From NCBI GenBank assembly GCA_019509785.1, contig JAEKLQ010000036.1, positions 6,040 to 70,039 on the forward strand: a stretch of DNA of 64,000 bases. The letters run 5' to 3'. Position numbers and translations under genes: made by a program. A model generated the notes under the pieces. That model saw only the letters and a program-made list of their open reading frames with translations, was not told the DNA's origin and searched no databases. Source of the DNA: Fibrobacterota bacterium. Lineage in GTDB: Bacteria; Fibrobacterota; Fibrobacteria; UBA11236. Below, in pieces: positions 1 to 8,713 of the stretch (positions within the stretch are counted from its first letter, which is position 1; each line of letters opens with the position of its first letter).

Positions 1-91
1 CCGATCCCATCCGGCCATCCCCGGAAGAACGCCGGTCCAATCCCAGAAGCTCATGCGCCAAGCTGCGTTGGGCCGTCCGCGCGGCGACTTG

Positions 92-508
92 ATGCGGAAG
101 AAAATCCCGAAGCCCGCCGCCAAGGCGAAGACGCCTAAAGCAAAATCCGGAATCGCAAAATCCGTAACCGGGACCGCGCAATCGGAAATCGGCGCCATCG
201 TCGCGGACATCAAGAAATTCCGCGATGCCCGGGATTGGAAGCAATACCATGATCCCAAGAACCTGGCCATCTGCCTGAACGTGGAGGCGGCGGAATTACT
301 CGAGGTCTTCCTTTGGAAAGGCCATGAGGAAATCGATCGGGAACGATTCGCAGAGGAACTGGCCGACGTTTTGTACGCTGCGTTCCTGCTCGCCGACGGC
401 TACGGCCTGGACGTCGGGAAAATCATCCGGGCCAAGCTTAAGAAGAACGCGGTGAAATATCCCGTCCGGAAGGCGAAGGGCTCGCGGAAGAAATACGACG
501 AGCTCTGA
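92..508 (+). CDS. MazG-like nucleotide pyrophosphohydrolase
   Basis: A 138-residue member of the all-alpha NTP pyrophosphatase (MazG-like) superfamily. These cytosolic enzymes hydrolyse (d)NTPs to the monophosphate plus pyrophosphate, usually to clear unwanted nucleotides. After a Lys/Ala-rich basic leader of about 35 residues, the core shows the paired metal-binding helices: EAAELLE followed about 30 residues later by EELADVLY, matching the family ExxE...ExxD pattern for Mg2+. The C-terminus is basic (KYPVRKAKGS), as in short members of the family. An in-frame ATG at 53 would add 13 residues; 92 is chosen because Met-Arg-Lys-Lys opens the basic leader, but neither start has a convincing ribosome-binding site. 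The substrate cannot be read from sequence. Confidence 0.85.
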   Translation: MRKKIPKPAAKAKTPKAKSGIAKSVTGTAQSEIGAIVADIKKFRDARDWKQYHDPKNLAICLNVEAAELLEVFLWKGHEEIDRERFAEELADVLYAAFLLADGYGLDVGKIIRAKLKKNAVKYPVRKAKGSRKKYDEL

Positions 509-609
509 GCCGGAAGGGATCTCCCATAGCCGCCGGCATCGGAGCCGGGCCGCGGCCGCGCTTATTGTGCTAAATTGGACGGGCCGAATCAAATACAAGG
601 GTGTGTTCC

Positions 610-1287
610 ATGAGATTGCCGGTCCTCGCCGCATTGCTTCTGCTTGCCGTCGAATGCTTTTCCGAACCGAACGATTCCATTCCCGGGGAAACCGCGCGGA
701 CGTCCTACGGGATTTCCCTGCAGCCCTACAAGTACAAGATGGCCATCGAAAGCAAGGTCCCGATGGTCAACGCGGACGTGCTTATCGCAAAGGACCGGAA
801 GTGGTATTTCCTGAAAGCCTCCTGGTTCGGGAATAACAGTGAATCGGACTGCTACGGTTGCAACGCAACGCCGCAATACACGCCGAGCACCGAGGAGTTC
901 AGTTGGCTGAGGATCGGGTTTTCGCGACGCTTCCTGTTCAAGGAAACCGGCTTTTCCTTCTTCCATGAACCGGGGGTCAACCTTATCCGCTGGCATTGGA
1001 GGTACTCGGAATTCATGCAATTCATCCCGGGCACCACGACGTACCGGGAAGACAGGAATGAATACGAATTCATCGGGCTGCAACCGATCGAATACGGGGG
1101 GATGCAATGGCATTTCCACGGCTTCCTGGCGACGTTCGCCATCGGCATAGGGGCAAACCTCGGGCTGAATGAAGAATCGAAATCGGGGGTGGTCCAGTCT
1201 TCCGGCCGCTTCACCGTTCCGCTGTCGATTCCCGATTATTACTTCGTATCGGGCGATATCAACTTCGGCCTGGGGTACGTTTTCTAG
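610..1287 (+). CDS. secreted protein of unknown function
   Basis: Not recognised. The first 20 residues (MRLPVLAALLLLAVECFS) form a typical Sec signal peptide, so the product leaves the cytoplasm. The remaining 205 residues are rich in Tyr, Phe, Trp and Gly with alternating polar and apolar positions, and the chain ends in Phe (GLGYVF), which resembles a small outer-membrane beta-barrel. Two close cysteines (SDCYGCNA) could form a disulfide. ATG 610 is preferred over an in-frame GTG at 601 because it begins the signal peptide directly and has AAGG about 9 bases upstream. It stands alone between a MazG-like gene and an unrelated cytosolic protein gene on the same strand. Confidence 0.6.
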   Translation: MRLPVLAALLLLAVECFSEPNDSIPGETARTSYGISLQPYKYKMAIESKVPMVNADVLIAKDRKWYFLKASWFGNNSESDCYGCNATPQYTPSTEEFSWLRIGFSRRFLFKETGFSFFHEPGVNLIRWHWRYSEFMQFIPGTTTYREDRNEYEFIGLQPIEYGGMQWHFHGFLATFAIGIGANLGLNEESKSGVVQSSGRFTVPLSIPDYYFVSGDINFGLGYVF

Positions 1288-1355
1288 GGATTCGCCCGCT
1301 TCCTTGACTAAGCGGCCCGAGTGCGGTAAATAATGGATAGGCCAGGCGGATCCGC

Positions 1356-2390
1356 ATGAAAATCATATCCCGCAAAAAGAAACTCTTCCCCATCAGCGAC
1401 CCGCTGCAGGAATACCTGAAGTCTTACTCCCGTTCCCGGGATTTGCCCGTCAGCTACGCGGATCTGTCCCGCTATCAGGCCGCCACGCCTTTGATGGACA
1501 AGAACGACAAGGACACGCTCTGGGCCACGTGCATGTACTACCATGCCGATGAGGAACAGATTTACAAGGGCCTGACCCAGATCTATTCGCAATTGAAGGC
1601 GGCGGGCGATCAGGCCATTACCGATCATCTATACGTCGAGCGGGTGGACTTCTGCGCCTTCGGGAACTCGAACCCCTTCCGGGTGCGGGTCGTCAACCAG
1701 TACAACGACAACTACGATCATTTCTACGTGAAGAAAGCGGACGCGTCCCGCATCTACGGATTGGAATTGGAGGATATCCTATCCCCCAACCGCATCAATT
1801 ACATGGTCAGCGGCAATACCCTGATCGAGGAGCATATCGCGGGCATCCCGGGAGACGTCTTCCTGGCGGAGATACTCGACCGGACCTCGACGAACAAGGT
1901 GCGCATCGCCAAGGAATTCGTGAAATTCAACGAGCGCTGCTTCGCGCGCCTGCTGGGGGATATGCGGGCCTACAACTACGTCGTCGATATCACCCCCGAT
2001 TTCGAAGACGAGCAATACCGGGTGCGGGCCATCGATTTCGATCAGCAGAGCTATGAAGGGAAAATCCAGGCCTACCTTCCCCACTTCTTCCCGGACAACA
2101 AGAAAGTAGTGGATTTGTGCGGGCAAATCCTGAACGTGCAAACCATCCGCCAGTACCAATTGGAAGAGCGGACCCTGATCGCCCGGCGCCTGAATTTCTC
2201 CAAGGAACAGGTGGTCCGCTTGACGGAGGCCATGCGCTTCGGGGAGCTTTCCCTTCCCGAGAAGACCCAGGAACTGAAGGCGGGCCTGCGCCGTTTCCAT
2301 AAGGATGATCGCTTCCTCCAGTGCGCGAACATCGGGGACCTGCTGGTGCTGAACCTGGAAACGACCTTGGCTTGCCAGATCGCCCTATAA
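1356..2390 (+). CDS. hypothetical protein with faint kinase-like motifs
   Basis: A 344-residue cytosolic protein without signal peptide or membrane segments. No family is recognised with certainty. Several motifs fall in the order expected for an aminoglycoside-phosphotransferase/HipA-type kinase fold: FYVKKAD (about 123-129, possible beta-3 lysine), LIEEHIAGIPGD (156-167, hinge-like), GDMRAYN (201-207, in the place of a catalytic-loop HGDxxxxN) and AIDFD (225-229, in the place of DFG). The catalytic His is absent and the glycine loop is not clear, so activity is uncertain. The N-terminus (MKIISRKKKLF) is basic. The kinase reading is inference from motif order only. Confidence 0.55.
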   Translation: MKIISRKKKLFPISDPLQEYLKSYSRSRDLPVSYADLSRYQAATPLMDKNDKDTLWATCMYYHADEEQIYKGLTQIYSQLKAAGDQAITDHLYVERVDFCAFGNSNPFRVRVVNQYNDNYDHFYVKKADASRIYGLELEDILSPNRINYMVSGNTLIEEHIAGIPGDVFLAEILDRTSTNKVRIAKEFVKFNERCFARLLGDMRAYNYVVDITPDFEDEQYRVRAIDFDQQSYEGKIQAYLPHFFPDNKKVVDLCGQILNVQTIRQYQLEERTLIARRLNFSKEQVVRLTEAMRFGELSLPEKTQELKAGLRRFHKDDRFLQCANIGDLLVLNLETTLACQIAL

Positions 2391-2434
2391 GCCGGCGTTG
2401 TATCGTGGCTCGCGACCGCCGTGGCGACGACCTC

Positions 2435-2830
2435 TCAGGCGATCATGTAGAATTCCCAGGCGATACGATCCGGATCCTTGAAGGCCAGGTATTTGCGGCC
2501 GCCCAAGTAAGGATCCGACTTCACGCCCGTATGCTCCACACCCGCTGCCGTCAATGCGGCTGCCGCCCGCTGGAGTTCGGCCTCGTCGCGGCAGGCCAAG
2601 GCGAGGTGATCCAGCCCGATGCGGAAGGGATTGAAGACGTCGCCGGGGGGCGACGCGGCTTCGGGGCCTTTCATGGCGATGATGGCCGATCCCGCCTGGA
2701 AGATGAGGATGGGTTCGGGGCGGAGAATCGGGAACCCGAGGACGGTTCCGTAGAAATGGCGGGAGCGGGCCAAATCCCCGCAGCGGAGTCCGATATGGTG
2801 GAGGCCGGGAGTGTCGAAAAGAGGGGGCAT
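2435..2830 (-). CDS. VOC family (glyoxalase-like) protein
   Basis: A single-chain vicinal-oxygen-chelate protein of 131 residues, the usual size. It has two beta-alpha-beta-beta-beta modules: GLHHIGLRCGDL opens module one and GLDHLALACRD (72-82) opens module two. Likely metal ligands are His12, His75 and Glu126 (AWEFYM), three of the four positions normal for glyoxalase I-like enzymes. The FYGTVLGFPIL segment is the typical helix turn after strand 1. Reaction and substrate cannot be assigned; relatives include lactoylglutathione lyases, dioxygenases and resistance proteins. It lies between two plus-strand genes and is transcribed alone. Confidence 0.85.
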   Translation of the reverse strand: MPPLFDTPGLHHIGLRCGDLARSRHFYGTVLGFPILRPEPILIFQAGSAIIAMKGPEAASPPGDVFNPFRIGLDHLALACRDEAELQRAAAALTAAGVEHTGVKSDPYLGGRKYLAFKDPDRIAWEFYMIA

Positions 2831-2931
2831 TCCGGAAAAATAACTATAGATTTCCGTCCAGCGCCGCGGGTGCGGACAAATCGCCGCGGGCCCGGGCGGA
2901 ACGCCACCGGCTTGGATGGAAAGGTTGCGGA

Positions 2932-4125
2932 ATGGATTCGATGGGCAAACGATTCGGCAGGCATGGGCTGGTGAACATCACGGTGGCGTGGATGGCCTTC
3001 GCGGGCGCGGCCCGGGCGGCGGACATCCTGCTGGCTCCCGATAATCCGGCTATCAATTATTATGGTCGTTTCGATTTCTCGAACCCGAAGGCCCCGCGCT
3101 TCGATTGGTCCGGATCCGCCATCGAATTCACGGTGGCCGCCACGGCCAGCGTAGGCATGGAAATGGCGGATGGGGCGGGCTATTACGACGTCGAGATCGA
3201 CGGCACGATCCAGGCGACGCCCATCAACGCCAATTCAGCTAGTTCGAAGAAATACGCCCTGGCGGCCGGGCTCTCCGCGGATAAGCATCTAATCCGCGTC
3301 ATCCGGCGCAATGAACCCTATCCGAACATCGCGACCTTCGGCGGCGTTTACCTAGCCGACGGCGGCAGCCTGGCCGCCACCCCGAAACCGACCCGGAAAA
3401 TGGAGTTCGTGGGCGATTCCTGGACGGCGGGATATTTCAACGAGGCCTGCACCGAGCAGCAAGCCAACACCAATACCAATAAGGCCTGGGCCCGCCTGAC
3501 CAGCAAGGCCTTCCATGCCCAGGACATCATCGTGGCGGAATCGGGGATCGGATTGGCCAAAAGCCTGAGCGGGAAGACTGTCATGCCCAAGAAATACCCG
3601 GATACCTTCGACACCATCGGGACGGTCCCCACGCCGGCTTGGGACTTCGCCTGGAAGCCGGATATCGTGAGCGTTTTCCTGGGGATCAACGACAAGAATG
3701 CGGGCGCCACCGACCAGCAGTTCGCCACCGCGATGCACGACTTCGTTACCACCATCCGTGGTCATTATCCGGACGCGGCCATCCTGTTCATTTCGGCGAC
3801 CGGGGGCATGGATGCGGCCGCCAAGTCGGCCGTGGCAGCGGAGACCACGAGCCTGGGGCATAAGCGCGTGTACTGGCAGGAATGTAAAACCGTAGGATCG
3901 GGATGCCAGTATCATCCCACCTTGGCCCAACATCAGGAGATCGCCAACACGATGATCGCCCGCATCATGGGCATCACCGGCTGGGATACGACCTTGGCTT
4001 CCGTTCCCATCCGGGGGAAGAGGGCCGTGAAGAAGAAGACAGGGCGGACCGGACGGATCCCGGCTGCCCGCGTCGACGGTCGTATTTTGGCCGATTTGCC
4101 CCGGGCGCGACCGAAAATATATTAG
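2932..4125 (+). CDS. secreted CE2-type SGNH/GDSL carbohydrate esterase
   Basis: Likely removes acetyl groups from plant polysaccharides such as xylan or mannan. The layout is that of carbohydrate esterase family 2: signal peptide (about 1-30, ending ARAA), an N-terminal beta-sandwich (about 31-150) and a C-terminal SGNH hydrolase domain. SGNH blocks are visible: FVGDSW with nucleophile Ser163, SGIG (204-207), GIND with Asn253, and YHPT with catalytic His328. Cys319 and Cys325 bracket the His loop and could form a disulfide. A basic tail of about 40 residues (RGKRAVKKKTGR and onward) follows the domain and is unusual. ATG 2932 is used; ATG 2941 is equally possible. A two-TM small protein follows 17 bases downstream. 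Confidence 0.85.
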   Translation: MDSMGKRFGRHGLVNITVAWMAFAGAARAADILLAPDNPAINYYGRFDFSNPKAPRFDWSGSAIEFTVAATASVGMEMADGAGYYDVEIDGTIQATPINANSASSKKYALAAGLSADKHLIRVIRRNEPYPNIATFGGVYLADGGSLAATPKPTRKMEFVGDSWTAGYFNEACTEQQANTNTNKAWARLTSKAFHAQDIIVAESGIGLAKSLSGKTVMPKKYPDTFDTIGTVPTPAWDFAWKPDIVSVFLGINDKNAGATDQQFATAMHDFVTTIRGHYPDAAILFISATGGMDAAAKSAVAAETTSLGHKRVYWQECKTVGSGCQYHPTLAQHQEIANTMIARIMGITGWDTTLASVPIRGKRAVKKKTGRTGRIPAARVDGRILADLPRARPKIY

Positions 4126-4142
4126 CAGTGGGAGGGCTTCCC

Positions 4143-4322
4143 ATGTCCACGTTCGGCCTATACATGCTTGGTTTCGTCATGATTATCGGCGGTTTGGCCT
4201 ACGGGGCTTTGAGGCTCGGGGCGCCGCAGGTCTGGGTCATCATCGGCGCGGTGATACTACTGGGTCTTGGGATCGCATCCGGCGCCTCGCAAACGCGGCG
4301 ACGCGATGCGTCCGACGCTTAA
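4143..4322 (+). CDS. small two-helix membrane protein
   Basis: A 59-residue protein made almost entirely of two predicted transmembrane helices, about residues 3-22 (MSTFGLYMLGFVMIIGGLAY) and 30-47 (VWVIIGAVILLGLGIASG), with a short Arg-rich cytoplasmic tail (TRRRD). GGGAGGG lies about 5 bases before the ATG. It starts 17 bases after the esterase gene and may be co-transcribed with it. Function unknown; similar small hydrophobic proteins are common as unassigned inner-membrane proteins. Confidence 0.65.
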   Translation: MSTFGLYMLGFVMIIGGLAYGALRLGAPQVWVIIGAVILLGLGIASGASQTRRRDASDA

Positions 4323-4328
4323 GCCAAA

Positions 4329-5099
4329 CTATCCCGCCCCGATCCCCGTTTCCGCCGCGCCCAGCACCTCCAGCGATTCCGGATTCTGCGCATAGATGAC
4401 GGCCCGTAGGGCTTCGGCCCGGGCCCCCGCGGGCAGGGGCAAGCGACTCTCCCCATTTCCGCCGGCATCAAGTCGTAAGGTCGCGAAAGCGGCGACCACG
4501 CCATGATGCGCCAACCTCCGGCCGCCGTTCTCCCCTCGCCGTACGGCGACCGCCGTATCGGGATGGACCAGGGCCACCCGGATCAAGGACCCCGGCGGAG
4601 CCCCTGCCACCGCGAAGGTAACCTGTACGATTCCGTCCTTTCCGAGCGCGCGGAGCCGTTCGAAACGAGCCGCGGCCGGCCGCCCCAAGGCCAGTCGTAC
4701 CTCGCTGCGCGCCCGCGCGGCATCGGAGCCGACGAAGGCGGCCCTGCCGTTCACGATCATCTCGGGCGTATACACGCCTCCGCCCAAGGCGTCGGCATAG
4801 GACTTTTGGCGTTCGCTATAGGCCGGGCGGCTGAAGGGATCGGCCCAGCCGAGGCCGTTCCAATAATCGACGTGGAAGGATAAGGCGAAAACCGGCTGGC
4901 CGCCGCGGGTCGCTTCCGAAGCGATGTCCGCGAGCAGGCGATCGGCGGGAGGGCAACTGGAGCAGCCTTCGGAGGTGAAGAGTTCGACAACGGCGACCCC
5001 GGAGGGTCGGGCGACCCCGGTGGGTCGGGCAATCACGGAGGATGCGGCAATCCCGGAAGCCAGCGGTAAAGCGACTGCGGCGAGTAGGGCGAAGCGCAT
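4329..5099 (-). CDS. DUF1223 thioredoxin-fold secreted protein
   Basis: A 256-residue member of the DUF1223 family, periplasmic proteins with a thioredoxin-like fold and no settled function. The signal peptide spans about residues 1-22 (MRFALLAAVALPLASGIAA). The family hallmark follows: VVELFTSEGCSSCPPADRLL, in which CSSC occupies the redox-motif position, then HVDYWNGLGWADPFS and the YTPEMIVNGRAAFVGSD block. The start at 5099 has GGAGG six bases upstream, better than a TTG at 5102. A short in-frame duplication near residue 26-37 (ARPTGVARPSGVAV) lies just after the signal peptide. It is convergent with the small membrane protein gene, six bases away. Confidence 0.85.
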   Translation of the reverse strand: MRFALLAAVALPLASGIAASSVIARPTGVARPSGVAVVELFTSEGCSSCPPADRLLADIASEATRGGQPVFALSFHVDYWNGLGWADPFSRPAYSERQKSYADALGGGVYTPEMIVNGRAAFVGSDAARARSEVRLALGRPAAARFERLRALGKDGIVQVTFAVAGAPPGSLIRVALVHPDTAVAVRRGENGGRRLAHHGVVAAFATLRLDAGGNGESRLPLPAGARAEALRAVIYAQNPESLEVLGAAETGIGAG

Positions 5100-5154
5100 C
5101 AAAACCTCCGGGATCGGTCATCAACCCCCGTGGGTCGCGGCTCGGAGGCCGACG

Positions 5155-5667
5155 TTACAGCCTGTACTTCTCGGCCAAGACGCGGCGATGATGCCGCTCA
5201 TGCGCGATGATGTAGGAATGCAGCTCCCGCACCGTAAGCAGGATGCCGTTGGCAACGCCCGTCCGATCCATGGCGTCCGGGGGCAGGGTGCCGGCGATCC
5301 AGTCCGTCGTCGCGGCGGCCGCCCGGTATCCGCGCAACAGTTCGGCCAAGGGGATCCGCTCATGCCCGGCCACGGTGGCCCATAGGTTCTCATCCGCGCC
5401 GGGAAGTTCGCGTACCTCACCGCGGCCGAAACTGAGGATGCGGAAGGCCACGATGATATGCGAGTCGACCACGTGGCCGAGCAGGACCCGCGGCGTCCAT
5501 TTGCCGGGCGCGTAGGCCCGATCGAGCCGGTCTTCCGGAAGGCTTTCCATCCAGGCCGCATATTCCGCGGTATGTCTGCGGATCTCCTCGGCGGCGCCGG
5601 AAAGGCCAGCCAGCTCCGGGAGGAGGAGTTGGTAGTAGGGCGATTTTAAGAAAGGCACGGCGGTCAT
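5155..5667 (-). CDS. DinB-family protein
   Basis: A 170-residue four-helix-bundle protein of the DinB/YfiT superfamily, whose members bind a divalent metal and act in thiol-dependent transfer or stress responses. The three metal-ligand histidines of the family are apparent: one in LLGHVVDSH (helix 2) and two in HERHHRRVL (last helix). WTPRVLLGH is the usual motif entering helix 2. No signal peptide. It lies 56 bases upstream of the DUF1223 gene on the same strand, so the two may share a transcript. Substrate unknown. Confidence 0.8.
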   Translation of the reverse strand: MTAVPFLKSPYYQLLLPELAGLSGAAEEIRRHTAEYAAWMESLPEDRLDRAYAPGKWTPRVLLGHVVDSHIIVAFRILSFGRGEVRELPGADENLWATVAGHERIPLAELLRGYRAAAATTDWIAGTLPPDAMDRTGVANGILLTVRELHSYIIAHERHHRRVLAEKYRL

Positions 5668-5941
5668 GAATGCTCCGGGAAGTCGCGGAATGCATCCGGA
5701 ATAGGTAGCAACTCCGCCCTTCGACCGCTCACTCCCGAATGGCTGCGGCCCGGCTCTACCTATAGGCGACGGCCGCGCCCCTTGCAGGTGTCCCCGGCCC
5801 GGAAAAAATGCTCCTCTTTTTCACCGTCCGGGTAACCCACATTTCCAGCAAGGCGCCGGTCCCGGAATTCGCCGGCGGGAAACCGCCTTCGGGGAAGGAT
5901 ACTGAAGTAAGATGAGGGAAACGTCCGGCCGGGGAGGATAG

Positions 5942-7438
5942 ATGGATACCCAAATCAGGCGCGCCTTCGGGTTGATTTTCGCGACATGGGCTTCGGTATC
6001 GGCGGCGGTCTACCATATCGGCCCCGCGCGGACCGACAAGGCCTTCGCCGACGTGGTCGGCAAGCTGAACCCCGGCGATAGCCTGTACGTGGACGGCAAC
6101 GCCACCTACGCTTCCGTCGTCTTCACGCGGCCCGGAACGGCCCTCGCCCCCATTGTAGTCCAGGGTCTGGCCGTGGAAGGTAAGCGACCGCTGATCTCCG
6201 GCGGCGCCAATACCGTCCATTTCCGCAGCGATGATCCTTACGACCACGGGGCGGATCATTACGTGTTCCAGGGTTTCGAAATCACCGGCGGCACCTCCCG
6301 CTGCCTCTACCATCAATCCGACGATCTCACGGTACGCGACGTGGTCATCCACGATTGCCCCTTGCAGGGCCTACTGGGCGGCGATCAGGGATCGGGCTCC
6401 CTACTACTCGAGCGCAGCGAAGTCTACCATTGCGGATCGGGGGATCATAACCACCAGATTTACATGGCCACCGACGAAGTGCACCATCCCGGCAGCGTAT
6501 TCCGCATGCGCTATTGCTACTTGCATGACGCCAACGGGGGCAACAACGTCAAGTCGCGGGCCGAACGGAACGAGATCCAGTACAACTGGATCGAAGGCGC
6601 CTACTATCATGAGCTGGAATTGATCGGGCCCGATCCCGGCGGCGCGCCGGACGGATGGGACCCGCGCCTCAAGCGGGAGGATTCCGACGTGCTGGGGAAC
6701 GTGTTCCGCAAGCGCAGGACCGCCGCCGGCAACGACAGCAACGGATTCGTATTCCGCATCGGCGGCGACGGCACGGGGGAGTCCCACGGACGTTACCGCT
6801 TCGCCTTCAACACCGTCATCGCCGGCACGGGGGCCGTGTTCCGCTGCTTCGACAGCCTGGAAAGCGTGGAGATGCACGGCAACGTATTCCACGGGACGGG
6901 CGGGAGCCTGAACCTGATGCGCGTCGCCGAAGCGGCCTGGACCCAAGGCCATGCGGTGATCGCTGGGAGCGGGAATTGGATCACCATCGGCGCTGCCAAC
7001 GTCCCGTCGGAATGGACCGGGACCCTGCAAGGCGCCGATCCCGGATTCGTTTCCCTGGCGGCAAACGATTTCCGCCCCAAGGCCGGCAGCCCTTTGATCG
7101 ATGCGGGCCCTTCCGCGCCCGCGGGCCCCGCCGGCTTCGCCTTCCCGTCCCCCGCTTTCCCGCCCGTCTTCTCCCCGCCCTTCCGCGCCCTGGCTGACGA
7201 ACCCCTGGCGCGACCCTCCGATGGCAAGCTGGATATCGGTGCCTACGAAACAGGAACGGTGATAGGGCTTGCGCGGCGGCGGGGAAAAGCGCCCAATGCG
7301 CCCCCAGGGACCGGGCCTGGCGCCGGAGCCATGCTTTGGTACGGCCGGGGCATTCCCGCTTTCGGGGGGAAACCCGCGCGTTACCTCCCGGACGGGCGGT
7401 GGGCGGCGCCGGAAACGGATTTCAAAAGCGGAAGGTAA
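5942..7438 (+). CDS. secreted right-handed beta-helix protein (polysaccharide lyase-like)
   Basis: A 498-residue exported protein. After a signal peptide (about 1-22, ending VSAAV) comes a long run of short beta-strand rungs with repeated patterns (VFQGFEITGG, LTVRDVVIHDC, LLERSEVYHCG, VFRMRYCYLHDANGG, EIQYNWIEGA, YRFAFNTVIAGTG, VEMHGNVFHGTGG). This is the signature of a right-handed parallel beta-helix as in pectate lyases and related polysaccharide lyases or hydrolases. The motif DPGFVSLAANDFRPKAGSPL near residue 365 closes many such domains. The Pro/Gly-rich C-terminal 100 residues look like a linker or sorting tail. Catalytic residues cannot be fixed. GGGGAGG precedes the ATG. Its 3' end overlaps the convergent gene by 17 bases. 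Confidence 0.75.
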   Translation: MDTQIRRAFGLIFATWASVSAAVYHIGPARTDKAFADVVGKLNPGDSLYVDGNATYASVVFTRPGTALAPIVVQGLAVEGKRPLISGGANTVHFRSDDPYDHGADHYVFQGFEITGGTSRCLYHQSDDLTVRDVVIHDCPLQGLLGGDQGSGSLLLERSEVYHCGSGDHNHQIYMATDEVHHPGSVFRMRYCYLHDANGGNNVKSRAERNEIQYNWIEGAYYHELELIGPDPGGAPDGWDPRLKREDSDVLGNVFRKRRTAAGNDSNGFVFRIGGDGTGESHGRYRFAFNTVIAGTGAVFRCFDSLESVEMHGNVFHGTGGSLNLMRVAEAAWTQGHAVIAGSGNWITIGAANVPSEWTGTLQGADPGFVSLAANDFRPKAGSPLIDAGPSAPAGPAGFAFPSPAFPPVFSPPFRALADEPLARPSDGKLDIGAYETGTVIGLARRRGKAPNAPPGTGPGAGAMLWYGRGIPAFGGKPARYLPDGRWAAPETDFKSGR

Positions 7439-8027
7439 GCAGGTCGGCGCGGAACCGATTGGCCACGGGAGACGCGCCGGGCGGGCCGGTCCGGGCGAGC
7501 GTTTCCGCGGCGCGCGCCTCGCGCAGGCGTCGGGAGGTTTCGTTCAATTCCGCATCGTCGGCGTTGAGATAGTACCCGAAGGTTCCCGCCGCGGCGGGCA
7601 GGATGAGCATGGCCGGCAGCGCCAAATTCGCGTTGGCCGAAAAGACCAGGGGTATAGTGATCAATTGGCCCAAGAAGCCGCATACCGCCGCGCCGGCCGT
7701 AGAGCCGCCCGGATCCATGGCTTTACCGGTCAAAAAGATCCCCAAGGGATTACCCACCGCGTATCCGAGCATACCGCCTAGGATAATCCCCATCCCCTCG
7801 GCGGTGCTGCATTGCAAATCCTCGCAGCCATTTTTCTTGAATTGCGAGGCGACGATTAAGCTCCCGGCCGCGCCGATCAAGGCGCCCCCTGCCGCTCCGC
7901 CCAAGGTTTCCAACACCGCGGCTTGGGGAGACTTGGGGACGCGGCGGGCCGCGACTTCGCTAGGGGCGAGGCCGGCCGCAAGCAGGCACATCATGAGGGT
8001 CGAAGCGAACGGGGATTTATGGCGCAT
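7422..8027 (-). CDS. exported glycine-zipper membrane protein
   Basis: A 201-residue protein with an N-terminal signal sequence (MRHKSPFASTLMMCLLAAGL, cleavage near SEVAA) followed by three Gly/Ala-rich hydrophobic stretches (LGGAAGGALIGAAGSLIVAS, GIILGGMLGYAVGNPLGIF, AAVCGFLGQLITIPLVF) resembling glycine-zipper membrane-inserting hairpins. The pair in CEDLQC may be a disulfide. A charged C-terminal region (DDAELNETSRRLREARAAE) looks helical. ATG 8027 is preferred over a TTG at 8063 because it starts the signal peptide. Function unknown. It is the last gene of a possible minus-strand run with the channel and lipoprotein genes upstream, and its 3' end overlaps the beta-helix gene. Confidence 0.55.
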   Translation of the reverse strand: MRHKSPFASTLMMCLLAAGLAPSEVAARRVPKSPQAAVLETLGGAAGGALIGAAGSLIVASQFKKNGCEDLQCSTAEGMGIILGGMLGYAVGNPLGIFLTGKAMDPGGSTAGAAVCGFLGQLITIPLVFSANANLALPAMLILPAAAGTFGYYLNADDAELNETSRRLREARAAETLARTGPPGASPVANRFRADLLTFRF

Positions 8028-8067
8028 TGGCTTTAGACGAACCCATAAAATGATTTGTTCCAAAGGT

Positions 8068-8658
8068 TCAAGGTTCCTGCCCGGCTTTCAGCAGCGCGTT
8101 CTCGATCCGGCGATCCGGCACCAGCCAGATGATAGCTACCGTGACATACCCCGCTCCCGCAATCAACGGGCTTAGCCATGACGCCGGGATGGCGGTCGTG
8201 TAAATCGCCAGCGAAATCCAACCCTTCCGATCCTGTCCGATGGCCCGCGCCAAGGTGGATTCGCGGCCATGCAACCGGATCAACCCCCTAACCATAATGG
8301 TGTAGGATACGGCCGCCCCCCACAGCACTCCGCCGTACAGGGCCACGGGCAATGGCGCGAAATGGTTTTCGCCCATCCAACCGGTGACGAACGGGACCAA
8401 GGAAAGCCAGAACAGGAGATGCAGGTTGGCCCAGAGCACGCCTCCGCCCACGCGCTTGACCGCATGCCAGAGATGATGGTGGTTGTTCCAGTAGATGCCC
8501 AGGTAAACGTAGCTGAGCACGTAACAGAAGAAGGTGGGCAAAACGGGCCGAAGGGATGCCCAATCCGTCCCGTGGGGCACCTTCATCTCCAGCACCATGA
8601 TGGTGATGATGATGGCGATGACGCCGTCGCTGAACGCTTCGAGCCGGCCTTTACCCAT
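8068..8658 (-). CDS. TMEM175-like (DUF1211) potassium channel protein
   Basis: A 196-residue, six-helix inner-membrane protein of the TMEM175 family, K+-leak channels related to lysosomal TMEM175. The family signature RxxxFSDG is present as R5-LEA-FSDG12 at the start of helix 1, followed by VIAIIITIMVLEMKVP, the pore-lining helix with hydrophobic gate positions. The conserved YWNNHHHLWH segment lies between helices 2 and 3. Size and single-repeat layout match bacterial members, which act as tetramers. It lies 41 bases upstream of the exported protein gene on the same strand and 55 bases downstream of the lipoprotein gene. Confidence 0.88.
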   Translation of the reverse strand: MGKGRLEAFSDGVIAIIITIMVLEMKVPHGTDWASLRPVLPTFFCYVLSYVYLGIYWNNHHHLWHAVKRVGGGVLWANLHLLFWLSLVPFVTGWMGENHFAPLPVALYGGVLWGAAVSYTIMVRGLIRLHGRESTLARAIGQDRKGWISLAIYTTAIPASWLSPLIAGAGYVTVAIIWLVPDRRIENALLKAGQEP

Positions 8659-8713
8659 GGAAGAGTCCCTTCGCCATCGAAGGTAATAATACCGGGGCCG
8701 GGATAGGATGGAT

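Noticed and set aside
5701-5763. Inverted pair ATAGGTAG/CTACCTAT upstream of the beta-helix gene
   Set aside because: Eight-base arms 47 bases apart, no link to a promoter; could be chance.
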